A stretch of DNA of 64,000 bases from an uncultured Rhodopila sp. (GCA_903851415.1 CAINOE010000049.1:62001-126000), one strand, 5' to 3'. Shown: positions 1 through 8,395, numbered from the stretch's first letter. Notes: generated by a model not told the origin, from the letters alone. A program made the numbers and translations.

Positions 1-1626
1 CGGCTTGGTGGTGAAGAAGGGTTCGAAGGCTTTGGCGAGGACGTCCGGCGGCATGCCGCTGCCTTCGTCCTCGACCGTGATCAGCACATAGTCCCGCCGC
101 TCCAGCTCCGCCGGCAGGGTGGCTTCGCCGCGATGGACATTGCGCGTGGCGATGCGGACGCCGCCGCCCTCCGGCATCGCGTCGCGCGCGTTGATCGCCA
201 GGTTCAGGACAATCGACTCCAGTTGCACCGGATCGGTTCGCGCTGCCCACAAATCCGGCGCCAGGCTGGTTTCGATCGATATCAAACCGCCCAGGCTGCG
301 GCCGAGCAGATCCTGCATCCGCGTCACCACGGCATTGGCATCGACCGCGCGCGGCTCGACATGCTGCTTGCGGGCATAGGCCAGAAGCTGCCGCGTCAGT
401 TCGCCGCCGCGCCGCGCCGCGGCCAGCGCCGACTCCGCCTGGCGGATCGCGCGGCCGTCCGCCAGAACCGGCCGCAGCAGTTCCAGATTGCCGATGACGG
501 CGGTCAGCAGGTTGTTGAAGTCGTGCGCGATCCCGCCGGTGAGCTGGCCGATGGCCTCCAGCCGCTGCGCCTGCATCAGCGCCGCCTCGGCCTTCTTGCG
601 TTCGGTGATTTCCTCGGTCAGCCGCGCATTCGCCTCGGCCAGTTCGCGGGTTCGCTCGCGCACGCGCAGTTCGAGTGTTTCGGCGAATCGTTTCAGCGCG
701 TCCTCGCTTTGCTTGCGGCGCGTGATGTCGCGCAGGTACACCGACAGGCCGCCCTCGCCGGGAAAAATGGTGATGTCGACCCAGCGGTTGAGCACCGGAG
801 ACATCGCCTCGACGGTGACGACCCGCTGCTCGCGCGCGGCACGCAGATGCGCTGCATGGATCGCCCCTTCGGCCGCTTGCGGGAACTCTTCCCAATACAC
901 CTTGCCGAGCAGGTCGCCGCGCGTGCGGCCCCAGAGATCCTCGGCCTTGCGGTTGAAATAGGTCAGCTTCCAGTCGCGATCGACCGCGTAGAAGGCGTCG
1001 CTGATGCTTTCCAGAATGTCGCTGGTCTGCGCGTGGGAAGCCTCCAGCGCCGTCTCCGTCCGGCCGCGGTCGAGCGCGAGGCCGAGCAGGTTCGCGGCCG
1101 CCTGCATGAACGCCAGATCCTGCGGCTCAAAATCGCCCGGGTGCCGGCTGTCGGCTTCCAGCACGCCGAAATGCGCGTCGTTGCTGCGGATGATGACATT
1201 GATGGCGCGCTGGATGCCGTGTTCGATCAGCAGCGCCGGAGTCTGGAACCGGGCCTCGGCGCCGAGGGAATTGGAAATGACCGGTTTTCCCGTCTTCAAC
1301 GCATATCCGGCCGGCGACTCCAGATCGGCGCCGATGCGGGCGTGGCCGACAACGCCATCGCGCCAGCCGACTCCGGCTATCACGAGCAGTTGATCATCGG
1401 AGGGCCGATATTCCAGCACCTTGCAGAACATGGTTTCCAGGCCAAGTGCGACGAGGCGGGTGGCTTCCTGGAACAGGCTTTCGGGCTGGCCTCCGCGCAC
1501 GGCAAGCGTGCCGAGCTCCGCGAGGATCTCCTGCTGGCGCAGCCGCAGACGCAGTTGCTGGTCGACCGGCAACGCGGTCATCGGCCGTTTGACCGCGGTT
1601 GAGCGCGATGCCGCGGGCATGGCCAT
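1..1626 (-). CDS. GAF-PAS sensor histidine kinase, C-terminus beyond left edge
   Basis: Soluble-looking sensor kinase of a two-component system. Read on the minus strand it gives a GAF domain (about residues 40-175), a PAS domain (about 190-300), a short coiled stretch, a HisKA dimerisation domain with the phospho-acceptor in GGIAHDFNNLL (His near residue 365), and an ATPase domain with NARDAMPEGG (N box) and EPFFTTKP at the very edge. The gene is therefore cut inside its catalytic domain, and whether a receiver domain follows is unknown. Two in-frame ATGs lie at 1626 and 1620; 1626 is preferred because GGAG sits about 10 nt upstream. No membrane segment is visible, so the GAF domain probably reads a cytoplasmic ligand. 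The phosphorylation partner is not in the window. It belongs to the same kinase subfamily as the genes at 34326 and 56171. Confidence 0.9.
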   Translation of the reverse strand, partial: MAMPAASRSTAVKRPMTALPVDQQLRLRLRQQEILAELGTLAVRGGQPESLFQEATRLVALGLETMFCKVLEYRPSDDQLLVIAGVGWRDGVVGHARIGADLESPAGYALKTGKPVISNSLGAEARFQTPALLIEHGIQRAINVIIRSNDAHFGVLEADSRHPGDFEPQDLAFMQAAANLLGLALDRGRTETALEASHAQTSDILESISDAFYAVDRDWKLTYFNRKAEDLWGRTRGDLLGKVYWEEFPQAAEGAIHAAHLRAAREQRVVTVEAMSPVLNRWVDITIFPGEGGLSVYLRDITRRKQSEDALKRFAETLELRVRERTRELAEANARLTEEITERKKAEAALMQAQRLEAIGQLTGGIAHDFNNLLTAVIGNLELLRPVLADGRAIRQAESALAAARRGGELTRQLLAYARKQHVEPRAVDANAVVTRMQDLLGRSLGGLISIETSLAPDLWAARTDPVQLESIVLNLAINARDAMPEGGGVRIATRNVHRGEATLPAELERRDYVLITVEDEGSGMPPDVLAKAFEPFFTTKP

Positions 1627-1838
1627 TCCGGTTTCGCTCCGAGCGCCCGCTGCCGGGACGGTCGCTGCCTGATTGCGGTCGGGTGTGCCAATGCCGTCCC
1701 TCTGACGCTCTGGTCAGAACGGCGCTTATGGCGTCGGGTTTGTCCGGCCAATGAAACCATTTTCATCTTGTGCCGGCCGCAGGATTGACCGGCCTCGATC
1801 CCGGTCAGGATAATCCGGGCCGCCGCGCAGAAAGCGCC

Positions 1839-1862
1839 AAGGCCGGGGTCTGACCCGGCCTT
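1839..1862 (-). terminator. Hairpin downstream of the 96-residue gene
   Basis: AAGGCCGGG (1839-1847) pairs perfectly with CCCGGCCTT (1854-1862) around a 6-nt loop. It lies about 30 nt past the stop of the minus-strand gene at 1891-2181 and before the kinase gene. There is no clear U-tract, so it is a terminator by position rather than by full motif. Confidence 0.5.
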
Positions 1863-1890
1863 GTCTGCGCTTCCAACGTTTGACGGGTCT

Positions 1891-2181
1891 TCAGGTCTGC
1901 TCGGTCGGCCCCAGGTTCAGGATCAGCCTGTCGGGAAGCGCTGCGCGCGGTTGATGCGGGAGTAAACCGAACATGTAGCGGCCGTGGTCGCCGGCGGGCC
2001 GCCCGGCGGCCGTATGAATCGGCGTGGCGAACCCGAGCGGCCCGTCGGCCGGATGTGCGTTGAGCATGGCCTCGCCGAAATCGACGGATGAAACGAGGTC
2101 CGTGTCGTCCAGATCGAGTTCGCCCGACAGGAACATCGGACACAGGTCCGACGGATCGGGGTAGAGGTGGGTGGCAGGCAT
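1891..2181 (-). CDS. Small hypothetical protein (96 aa)
   Basis: I do not recognise a family. The product is acidic at the N-terminus (GELDLDDTDL) with no signal peptide, membrane segment or metal motif, and ends in LILNLGPTEQT. Support that it is real: AGGAGA lies 7 nt before the ATG, codon choice is GC3-rich like the neighbours, an AT-rich leader with a 17-bp palindrome lies upstream, and a hairpin follows the stop. It is a single-gene unit between the kinase and the TetR gene, all on the minus strand. Confidence 0.6.
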   Translation of the reverse strand: MPATHLYPDPSDLCPMFLSGELDLDDTDLVSSVDFGEAMLNAHPADGPLGFATPIHTAAGRPAGDHGRYMFGLLPHQPRAALPDRLILNLGPTEQT

Positions 2182-2245
2182 TCAAGTCTCCTAAGCAAGA
2201 TATAGACGCCAAAACCTCCCCGAGACACAAAGATGGCAGACATCC

Positions 2246-2262
2246 TTGCTGCAATGCAGCAA
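2246..2262. promoter_or_regulatory. 17-bp palindrome, candidate operator
   Basis: TTGCTGCA-A-TGCAGCAA, with perfect 8-bp arms around one base, 65-81 nt upstream of the ATG at 2181. It sits in an AT-rich stretch (about 2185-2335) that is otherwise empty. The position suits a repressor or activator of the 96-residue gene; the binding protein is unknown. Confidence 0.4.
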
Positions 2263-2353
2263 TTATCTGGTGGCGGCTGGCATGCGATCTTTTCAGGGCA
2301 GGATTGAAATTTGATAAAAACAATATCGCGGCGGCCCGGCGCGCGGCGTTCAT

Positions 2354-2941
2354 TCACGTCTGCAACATCCCCGCCGCGCGCAGCAGAATCGCGGCGGCAT
2401 CCCGTGCCTGCACCGCGACCGCGGGATCATTCCTGACCAGCATCGAGGCGATCGCGCCCTCGATCAGCAGGGCGATCTGACTGGCGAGCGTGCCGGCGTC
2501 CGCCGCGCCGCCTGCCGCCAGCAGTGACGCGATGTGCAGGCGCCGGGCTTCCTTGTATTCAACCGCGATCGCGCGGGCGGCCGCGCAATCCTCGGCCAGT
2601 TCGGTCACCGCGTTGACAAAGGCGCAGCCGCGGAAATCGCCTTTGGCGAAGCGCGCATGGAGCTGGTCGAACAGCGCCAGCACCTGCTGCGCGGGCGGGC
2701 CGTCCGACCCGGGAAGCGGCAGCATGCGTTGCCGCAGATAGGCGGAAACCAGCGCATCCTTCGACGGGAATGTGTCGTACAGAGAACGCTTGCTGATCCC
2801 GGCCTCGGCCGCCACCGCATCCACCCCGACCGCCCGTATCCCCTTCCGGTAGAACAGCCGATCGGCTGCCTGCAGGATGCGGTCTGCCATGAGTGCCACG
2901 CGGGTCGACTCCTGTTGCGTTGAGCTTGCGGAAGCCGCCAT
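2354..2941 (-). CDS. TetR-family transcriptional regulator
   Basis: A 195-residue one-component regulator. The N-terminal helix-turn-helix is clear: RILQAADRLFYRKGIRAVGV followed by AAEAGISKRSLYDTFPSKD. The C-terminal ligand domain (KGDFRGCAFVNAV, then IALLIEGAIASMLV) resembles the TetR subgroup that controls oxidoreductase genes. The frame stays open to a TTG at 2992, but the ATG at 2941 is chosen because a purine-rich GGTGGGAG precedes it and the extra residues look non-coding. It is divergent from the gene at 3007 with 65 nt between starts, and an inverted repeat lies in that gap. It probably represses the divergent gene and itself. Confidence 0.88.
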   Translation of the reverse strand: MAASASSTQQESTRVALMADRILQAADRLFYRKGIRAVGVDAVAAEAGISKRSLYDTFPSKDALVSAYLRQRMLPLPGSDGPPAQQVLALFDQLHARFAKGDFRGCAFVNAVTELAEDCAAARAIAVEYKEARRLHIASLLAAGGAADAGTLASQIALLIEGAIASMLVRNDPAVAVQARDAAAILLRAAGMLQT

Positions 2942-2958
2942 CGGCTCCCACCTGCGAT

Positions 2959-2976
2959 CCACACAGATCGGTGTGG
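2959..2976. promoter_or_regulatory. Candidate TetR operator in divergent promoter
   Basis: CCACAC-N6-GTGTGG, a perfect 6-bp inverted repeat spanning 18 bp between the TetR start (2941) and the RBS of the divergent gene (AAGGAGGA at 2991-2998). Size and position fit a TetR dimer site that would block both promoters. This is inferred from symmetry and context only. Confidence 0.5.
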
Positions 2977-3006
2977 CGTGGCCCGCCGGCAAGGAGGATG
3001 GAAATC

Positions 3007-3840
3007 ATGGACGCTGTTACGCCGCTTTCGCAGGTTGCCGGAGAGGTCGTGTATCTTGCGAAGACCGCCGCCAGGCCGCATGCCTACACCTACGAACCGC
3101 CTGCGGGCGTGGCGCGGACCAATATCGTCAATGAGCCGCATACGGTGCCGATTTTCGACATGCGGCCAATGGCGTACGGGTTGAGCCTGGACGGGCAGGG
3201 GTTTGTGCTGGCCGATGCGCCGACGGCGGTGAGCGATTTCTATGATGAGGCGCAGCTTCGATCGATTTACTATCCCGAAGCCGAGGATCTGGTGAAGCGG
3301 GCGACGGGGGCAAGCCGGGTGGTGGTGTTCGACCATACGATTCGCCGCCGCGAGCCGGGTGTGGAGGATCGCACGCCTGGCACGCCGCGTCAGCCGGTGA
3401 CGCGGATTCATGGGGATTACACTGAAACGTCCGGGCCTCAGCGGGTGCGCGACCTGATGGGGACGGAGGCGGATGACCTGCTGACCCGCCGTTTCGCGAT
3501 CGTTAATGTCTGGCGGCCGATCCGCGGGCCTTTGTACGATGCGCCGCTTGCGGTGTGCGATGCGGGGTCGGTTGCGGACGGCGACCTGGTTGGCCAGCAT
3601 TTGATCTATCGCGACCGGACCGGGGAGATTTACGGCCTGACCTATAATCCGGCGCACCGGTGGTATTATGCTCCGGCGATGCGGGCGGACGAGGCGTTGT
3701 TGCTGAAGTGCTTCGATTCCGCGAAGGACGGCCGCGCGCGGTTCATGCCGCATACGTCGTTTGTTGATCCCAATGCTCCGGCCGATATGGTGCCGCGGGA
3801 GAGTATCGAGTTGCGGACTTTGGTTTTCTTCGATGCTTGA
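3007..3840 (+). CDS. CmcJ/NvfI-family oxidoreductase
   Basis: A 277-residue protein of the CmcJ/NvfI family, whose members include hydroxylases and enzymes of fungal and bacterial secondary metabolism. Diagnostic blocks are RIHGDYTETSGPQRV, with an HxD pair that could bind iron; the NVWRPIRGPLYDAPLAVCDA block; and the tail RESIELRTLVFFDA. The ATG at 3007 lies 9 nt after AAGGAGGA. A nearer ATG at 2998 overlaps that RBS and is rejected. The gene is divergent from a TetR regulator, so expression is probably induced by the substrate or a related compound. The substrate cannot be read from the sequence. Confidence 0.75.
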   Translation: MDAVTPLSQVAGEVVYLAKTAARPHAYTYEPPAGVARTNIVNEPHTVPIFDMRPMAYGLSLDGQGFVLADAPTAVSDFYDEAQLRSIYYPEAEDLVKRATGASRVVVFDHTIRRREPGVEDRTPGTPRQPVTRIHGDYTETSGPQRVRDLMGTEADDLLTRRFAIVNVWRPIRGPLYDAPLAVCDAGSVADGDLVGQHLIYRDRTGEIYGLTYNPAHRWYYAPAMRADEALLLKCFDSAKDGRARFMPHTSFVDPNAPADMVPRESIELRTLVFFDA

Positions 3841-4304
3841 GTTGCGCGATGGCGCCGCCGGTGCGGTTCGCCTGAGCAAGTAACGGAAACCCGGGTGGAG
3901 CAGTTTATCGTTTGGCGCGATGCGCCGGGGCGGCCTGCCGGGCGAGTGGAAACGGCCCGGCGGAAACGGCTGATGGCGGCGGAGTTTGATCGCCGCCTGA
4001 CACCGGGCCGCGGGGAAGGGCAGGTTGGGCGGCCGGTCAGCGTCGAATAGAGGTTCCACTTGAAACAAAACCCTGATCGGCTTACCGCCCGCGCGCCCTG
4101 ATAGCCCCGATTGACGCCCTTGCTGCATCAGCGTCGTATGCGTGATTGTCCCGCGGCCTGAACCGGAGCAGCCGGGTCACCGGCGGGATGCCTTTTCGCT
4201 ACCCCATTGACTCGGTTCCGGCACGTGCCGGCATACTGCCGCGCCACAGCACGCCGGATCGCGCCGCGCCATGCCTGCCAGCCCATCTTTGCACCTGCGC
4301 TTCA
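3841..4304. other. Intergenic stretch with no intact gene
   Basis: 464 bases between two convergent genes. The only recognisable content is the decayed antiporter fragment at 4082-4192. No promoter or terminator stands out. A long open frame crosses this stretch on the minus strand but also runs antisense through the CmcJ-like and TetR genes and has no family resemblance. Confidence 0.6.
4082..4192 (-). pseudogene. Scar of a second CPA2 antiporter gene (3' end)
   Basis: Two blocks match the intact antiporter gene at 5048-6223. Bases 4082-4097 match its stop region (5048-5063; GCGCGCGGGCGG then a stop on the minus strand). Bases about 4129-4192 match 5270-5331 with roughly 80-85% identity, including GAACCGGA and GTCACCGG. 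In the intact gene these blocks are about 200 bp apart, so the scar has an internal deletion, plus at least one indel. It is the remnant of a duplicated antiporter gene, not a functional unit. Confidence 0.7.
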
Positions 4305-4733
4305 TTACACGGTCCCGGCCAGCCAAGGATTGATCACGTTCAGTCCGCACCCGTCGAAGCCGCCGGTGTCGCGGGTTGCAACATCCGCTCCGGCCGCCGA
4401 CGCCGTCGCAGCAATCAGCGCGTCGAGTACCTCAATCGGCCTGCCGGTGCGCCGCCGCGCCACAACGATTTCGGCATACTTTGCGGCGGCGGTCGCACTG
4501 AAGGCCAGAACCTGGCCCGCGAAGTCCTCGGCAAATAATCTTTCGGCGGCTTCCGCCAGCGCCGTCCGCCGCTTTCCTTCCGGCAGCGACGCAACGCCAT
4601 ATAGCAACTCCGCCTGGCAGAAGAGGGTCGTATAAAGCAACGAGCGGGATTGCCTCGCCACCCAGGCCAACACGCCGGGATGCGGCTCCGGCTTCATGAG
4701 TTCCGAGATGACGTTTGTATCGAGTACGATCAC
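4305..4733 (-). CDS. PIN-domain ribonuclease toxin, VapC/FitB-like
   Basis: The 142-residue toxin of a type II module. The PIN fold is shown by MIVLDTNVISE at the N-terminus (first acidic residue D5), FCQAELLYG (Glu), VLDALIAATA (Asp) and VATRDTGGFDG (final Asp), so all four expected metal ligands are present. Members cut specific RNAs, often tRNA or rRNA. Its ATG overlaps the stop of the upstream antitoxin gene by 4 nt (4730-4733), giving translational coupling. Length is normal and no damage is seen, so the module should be active. Confidence 0.9.
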   Translation of the reverse strand: MIVLDTNVISELMKPEPHPGVLAWVARQSRSLLYTTLFCQAELLYGVASLPEGKRRTALAEAAERLFAEDFAGQVLAFSATAAAKYAEIVVARRRTGRPIEVLDALIAATASAAGADVATRDTGGFDGCGLNVINPWLAGTV

Positions 4734-4999
4734 GCGGCGAAGTCAGCCGGTTCCCCGACGAACTCCGCCGGATGTTCCGCCAGTTCGACGCCGCCGAAAG
4801 GGGCAAAACGCCGGCGGATCGCCTCGGCCAAATTCTCCCCTCGGTCGCTGCCGCTGTCCAGCGCGGCCGTCAGGATGGCGCGGAGTTCGGCCTCCATCGA
4901 GCGTCCATTCATAGCGGCTCGCACGCGCAACCGCTCCTTCTCGGCCGAGGGCACGTTGCGGATCGTCAGGGTTGTCACCAAAGGTTGGCTCCAAAGCAT
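4730..4999 (-). CDS. FitA-like ribbon-helix-helix antitoxin
   Basis: The 89-residue antitoxin partner of the adjacent PIN toxin. The N-terminal half (LVTTLTIRNVPSAEKERLRV then NGRSMEAELRAIL) is the Arc/FitA ribbon-helix-helix pattern that binds operator DNA as a dimer. The C-terminal tail (FAPFGGVELAEHPAEFVGEP) is the kind of segment that wraps the toxin active site. It comes first in the operon, as usual. The module is likely autorepressed through the upstream region near 5000-5045. True start could be a few codons inside the ATG at 4999. Confidence 0.85.
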   Translation of the reverse strand: MLWSQPLVTTLTIRNVPSAEKERLRVRAAMNGRSMEAELRAILTAALDSGSDRGENLAEAIRRRFAPFGGVELAEHPAEFVGEPADFAA

Positions 5000-5047
5000 G
5001 CCCGCAACGTAGTCACCGACTGCATTGAATGCAACACCGGTCGCACT

Positions 5048-6223
5048 CTACCGCCCGCGCGCCGGAACCGCCCCGACACCCGCCTCGCCGTCCCGCACCT
5101 CCACCGACTTGCCCGCGGGCAAGAACCACTTCTGCGCAATCATCGTCGGCACCACCGCGCTCAGGATCACCGCCGTCACCAGAATCGTATACTGCTGCTG
5201 GTCGATGATCCCATTCGTCAGCCCGTACAGCGCGGAGATGCTCCCGAACGTCAGCCCGGTGGACATCAGCAGCGTCGTATACATCCCGTCCCGCGGCTTG
5301 AACCGGAACAGCCGCGTCACCGGCAGGATGCCCGCGAACTTGGTGACGATCTTGATCGCCAGGAAGAACAGGATCAGCCCGCCGCCCGCCACCACCGCAT
5401 GCGCCTGCACCAGCGACCCCGCCTTGAGGAAATAGAATGGCGTCAGGATCGAGAACGCGACGATCCGCATCCGGTGCGGCAGCTCCCGGTCCTTCGCGAA
5501 TGTCGGCGCCAGCGCGATGCCCACCAGATAGGCCGGCAGCACCGCCTCACTGCCCGCCACCGCGGCCAGGCCGCCGAGGAACATCAGCACCAGCGTGACG
5601 AACTTGGTCTGCGGCTCGCTGACGCGCTCCCCCAGTGCGGCGAAGATCCGCGGCGCGAAGCGGGGGATCAGGAACAGCGCCACCGCCGTGACACCCACAA
5701 ATAAAGCCAGCCACACATTGTAATTCGCGAACAAAAGCCCGAGCGCCAGCACCGTGCCGAGATCCGTCACGAAGCACGCCGCGAGGATGATCTTCCCCAG
5801 ATCCGTCCGGTTGAACCCGGTCTCCACCATCACCGCGTAGACCACCGCGACCGAGGTGGTGGACAGCGAGATCCCCGCGATCTCCGCCTGCGGCCACGGC
5901 CAGCCGGCGGCGTAGCGGGCCAGGAACAGCACGCCGAGGAATGGCGCGAAGAAGCTGACCACGCCGATGCTCATGGAGGAGCGGAAATGCTTGCGGATCA
6001 CCGCCGGGTCGATTTCCGCTCCGGCCAGGAAGGTCAGCAGGATGGCGCCGAAACCGGCGAGGAAATTCACCCACGGCGCTATCGGCAAGCCGATCAGGTT
6101 GCCGGCGATGGCGCCGGCGACGATCTCGACCAGCGCGACGGAGACCGAGACCCAGATCGACAGGACGGAGGCGATCAGTGCGAGGCCGATCCAAAGGGAT
6201 GATGCCAGCCAGACCGAGGCCAT
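5048..6223 (-). CDS. CPA2-family cation/proton antiporter
   Basis: A 391-residue inner-membrane protein with about 11-12 hydrophobic helices and no C-terminal RCK domain, so it is the short NapA/KefB-like type. Recognisable CPA2 features are GAILLTFLAGAEIDP, the acidic-pair-like LAACFVTDLGTVLALGLL, and the re-entrant FYFLKAGSLV region. It exchanges Na+ or K+ for H+; the ion cannot be told from sequence. AAGGAG lies 7 nt before the ATG. It stands alone on the minus strand, next to stress-protein genes, which fits a role in pH or salt homeostasis. A decayed partial copy lies about 900 bp downstream. Confidence 0.88.
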   Translation of the reverse strand: MASVWLASSLWIGLALIASVLSIWVSVSVALVEIVAGAIAGNLIGLPIAPWVNFLAGFGAILLTFLAGAEIDPAVIRKHFRSSMSIGVVSFFAPFLGVLFLARYAAGWPWPQAEIAGISLSTTSVAVVYAVMVETGFNRTDLGKIILAACFVTDLGTVLALGLLFANYNVWLALFVGVTAVALFLIPRFAPRIFAALGERVSEPQTKFVTLVLMFLGGLAAVAGSEAVLPAYLVGIALAPTFAKDRELPHRMRIVAFSILTPFYFLKAGSLVQAHAVVAGGGLILFFLAIKIVTKFAGILPVTRLFRFKPRDGMYTTLLMSTGLTFGSISALYGLTNGIIDQQQYTILVTAVILSAVVPTMIAQKWFLPAGKSVEVRDGEAGVGAVPARGR

Positions 6224-6440
6224 GATGATCTCCTTACCGTGGCGGGGGGCAGGCTGGACACGCAGGAGTCGGCCGAACCCGCCGCGTTGTTTCAGCGGCA
6301 GGGGTCATCAGCCCGGACGGGCGGTTTTGGGGAACCCCATCCCCTTGGGGATCAAAGCCTAAGACGGTCTTCCATTGCGTTCAAGACATCTTGTGCCGGC
6401 ATCGGCCGTTCCCTGCGTGTCACGGCCGGGCAAGTATTTT

Positions 6441-6470
6441 CGTCATGGCCCGGCAAGCCGGGCCATGACG
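6441..6470. repeat. REP-like palindrome, copy 1
   Basis: A 30-bp palindrome with 14-bp perfect arms starting CGTCATGGCCCGGC and a 2-nt AA loop. It is the compact form of a repeat family found at five or more other places in the window. It sits between the stress-protein operon and the antiporter promoter region. Confidence 0.85.
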
Positions 6471-6499
6471 TCCTAACCCAATCGGCGTGAGCACCCGCA

Positions 6500-7321
6500 T
6501 CAATGCCGCATCAGCACCGGCACGTCGGCATGCTCGCACATGTACCGCGTCACCCCGCCGAAGATCATCTCGCGCAGCGGCGTGTGGGCGTAGGCGCCCA
6601 TCACCAGCATGTCGGCGCCGAGTTCATGCAGAGTCTGCAACAGCAACTTCCCGAACACATCCTGCCCAATCGGCAAAATGCGCAGATCGGCCTCGATCCC
6701 GTGGTCCCGCAGGACACCCGGAATGCCCGGCGCCGCAGCGCCCTTGCGGACGCCGGCCAGCAGGAAGACCTGCTCGGCCGAACCGAGCAGCCGCAGCGCC
6801 GGGATGATCGCCCTGGCGGTGCGGGCGTCGTCCCGCCAGGCAATCGCCACCCGCCGCCCGAACCCGGCCGATCGGCTTTTGGGCACCACGAGGACGGGGC
6901 GTTCGGTGTGGAACAGCGCCGCCCCGAAGGCGTGCCCGGTCGCCGCATCGTCGTCCGGCAGCGGCCGGGCGATCACGATCGTGTCGGCCCGGCGCCCGCG
7001 CTCCTCGACGATGTCGCTGGCCTCGCCCTCCGCCTCGACCCATTGCACCGTGTTGCCGGCCTGCCGCGCGCCGTCCGCCCAGGCGTCGAACGTGCCTTTC
7101 AAAGAGGCGACCCGCCGCCGCTCGCGCGTCCGCGCGCCCTCCACATCGCCGGTTTCCGCCATCAGCGCCTCGGCCGCGAGCGGGCCGACGGATAGCGGCG
7201 CGTGAACCGCCAGCGCGATGATGCCGGCGTGGCCGGCGAGCCCGCCCAGGCACGCTGCGGCGTCCAGCACCGCATGCGCCGTCTCGCGGCGTGCGAGCAC
7301 GGCAAGAATGACGTCTGTCAT
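6500..7321 (-). CDS. Universal stress protein, two-domain form
   Basis: A 273-residue cytoplasmic Usp-family protein. The C-terminal Usp domain ends in LGADMLVMGAYAHTPLRE then FGGVTRYMCEHADVPVLM, the G-2x-G-9x-G(S/T) type nucleotide loop. The N-terminal half is a diverged second Usp domain, starting TDVILAVLARRE. It is a close paralog of the gene immediately upstream at 7331 (9 nt between them), so the pair arose by tandem duplication and is cotranscribed. Usp proteins bind ATP or AMP and support survival under stress; a specific function cannot be given. Confidence 0.88.
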   Translation of the reverse strand: MTDVILAVLARRETAHAVLDAAACLGGLAGHAGIIALAVHAPLSVGPLAAEALMAETGDVEGARTRERRRVASLKGTFDAWADGARQAGNTVQWVEAEGEASDIVEERGRRADTIVIARPLPDDDAATGHAFGAALFHTERPVLVVPKSRSAGFGRRVAIAWRDDARTARAIIPALRLLGSAEQVFLLAGVRKGAAAPGIPGVLRDHGIEADLRILPIGQDVFGKLLLQTLHELGADMLVMGAYAHTPLREMIFGGVTRYMCEHADVPVLMRH

Positions 7322-7330
7322 GGCTGCTTC

Positions 7331-8137
7331 CTAATGGCGCATGAGGACGGGGATATCCGCATGCGCGATGATCGAGCGGGTGGTGCCGCCGAGCACCATC
7401 TGCCGCCAGGGGCTGTGCGCATAGGCGCCCATCACCAGCATGTCGGCGCCGATGGCATGCGCCCTGGCCAGCAGCGCCAATCCGAACGGGTCCTTGCCGA
7501 GCGGGATGGTCTGCAGCTCCGCCGCAATGCCGTGCTCGGTCAGGATCTCGGGGATGCGCGGTTCCGGGGCGCCGGGGCGCACGCCGGCCAGCAGATGGAC
7601 GCTGGCGGCCTGGCTCACAAAGCGCAGGGCGGACAGGACCGCGCGCGTGGCATGCGGATCGTCTCGCCATGCGATGGCGATATGCCGGCCGAACCCGGGT
7701 TCGGGATGAATCGGCACGGCGACGACGGGACGATCGGTTTCGAACAGGGCGGCGGGGAGCGCCCCGGGGGCGGTGGCATGCCGGTGCTGCCCCGGCCGCT
7801 CCACAACGATCATGTCGGCCTGACGACCCCATTCGACGATCAGGTCATGCGGGACGGCCTCGATATCCCGCCAATCCGCCGCACCGTAGGTGGCGGTCCA
7901 GGACTCGAAGATCGCCTTCAGAGCGGCGATCCGTGTCGCCTCGGCCGCCCGCAGGCGGGTCTCCTTGTCGCGGGTAAGAACCTCCTCGGTGGACATGATG
8001 GTGGAGGCGGGGGGCACCCGCGCCGCCAGGACGTTGATCCGGGCGCCGCCCGCCAGAGTGGCGAGACGCCGCGCGGCGGCCAATAGGCCATTGGCGGACC
8101 CCGGATGATCGAGCAAAGCGAGGATGACGCGAGGCAT
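7331..8137 (-). CDS. Universal stress protein, two-domain form (paralog)
   Basis: A 268-residue protein, the first gene of the two-gene Usp operon. It shares with its neighbour the mid-protein GFGRHIAIAWRDDPHATRAV block and the C-terminal LGADMLVMGAYAHSPWR-type block followed by VLGGTTRSIIAHADIPVLM. Likely start at 8137 (MPRVILALLDH); a purine-rich GGAGGGC lies just upstream. No membrane segment or signal. Role inferred from the family: nucleotide-binding stress protein. Confidence 0.88.
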   Translation of the reverse strand: MPRVILALLDHPGSANGLLAAARRLATLAGGARINVLAARVPPASTIMSTEEVLTRDKETRLRAAEATRIAALKAIFESWTATYGAADWRDIEAVPHDLIVEWGRQADMIVVERPGQHRHATAPGALPAALFETDRPVVAVPIHPEPGFGRHIAIAWRDDPHATRAVLSALRFVSQAASVHLLAGVRPGAPEPRIPEILTEHGIAAELQTIPLGKDPFGLALLARAHAIGADMLVMGAYAHSPWRQMVLGGTTRSIIAHADIPVLMRH

Positions 8138-8334
8138 GGCCGTTGCCCTCCTGCCGTCGGTTTCGCGTGCGGGTTCGGCTGAGAGCGCCGCGCGCCGTGA
8201 AGACCCGATGCCGGCAGGACATCATGCGCCCCACAGCGATTCAGCGTGCGCCGCCGGGTCCGGCCGTTACAATTTTATAACACGGTTGGCCGGGTTGGCA
8301 CCAGTGGGCAAGGGGCTACTTGCATGCCCCCGCC

Positions 8335-8362
8335 GTTATTGCCCGGCTGTTATTGCCCGGCT
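8335..8362. repeat. Tandem 14-bp repeat (two copies)
   Basis: GTTATTGCCCGGCT occurs twice head to tail (8335-8348, 8349-8362). The following GCC...GTGCCATGACGGG read on the other strand looks like a degenerate half of the REP-like repeat (GTCATGGC...GCCCGG). It lies upstream of the gene at 8396. Confidence 0.6.
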
Positions 8363-8395
8363 TGCCTGTGCCATGACGGGGGCGCACGCTGCGCT

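Noticed and set aside
133..1602. Long + strand open frame (489 codons)
   Set aside because: It is exactly antisense to the histidine kinase, is Arg/Gln/Ala-rich and has no recognisable fold; a shadow caused by GC3 bias.
2605..4128. 507-codon minus-strand frame through the CmcJ-like gene
   Set aside because: Overlaps the real TetR gene in another phase and the CmcJ-like gene antisense; not protein-like.
8335..8362. Short tandem repeat considered as CRISPR-like
   Set aside because: Only two 14-bp units with no spacer; no array or cas genes in the window.
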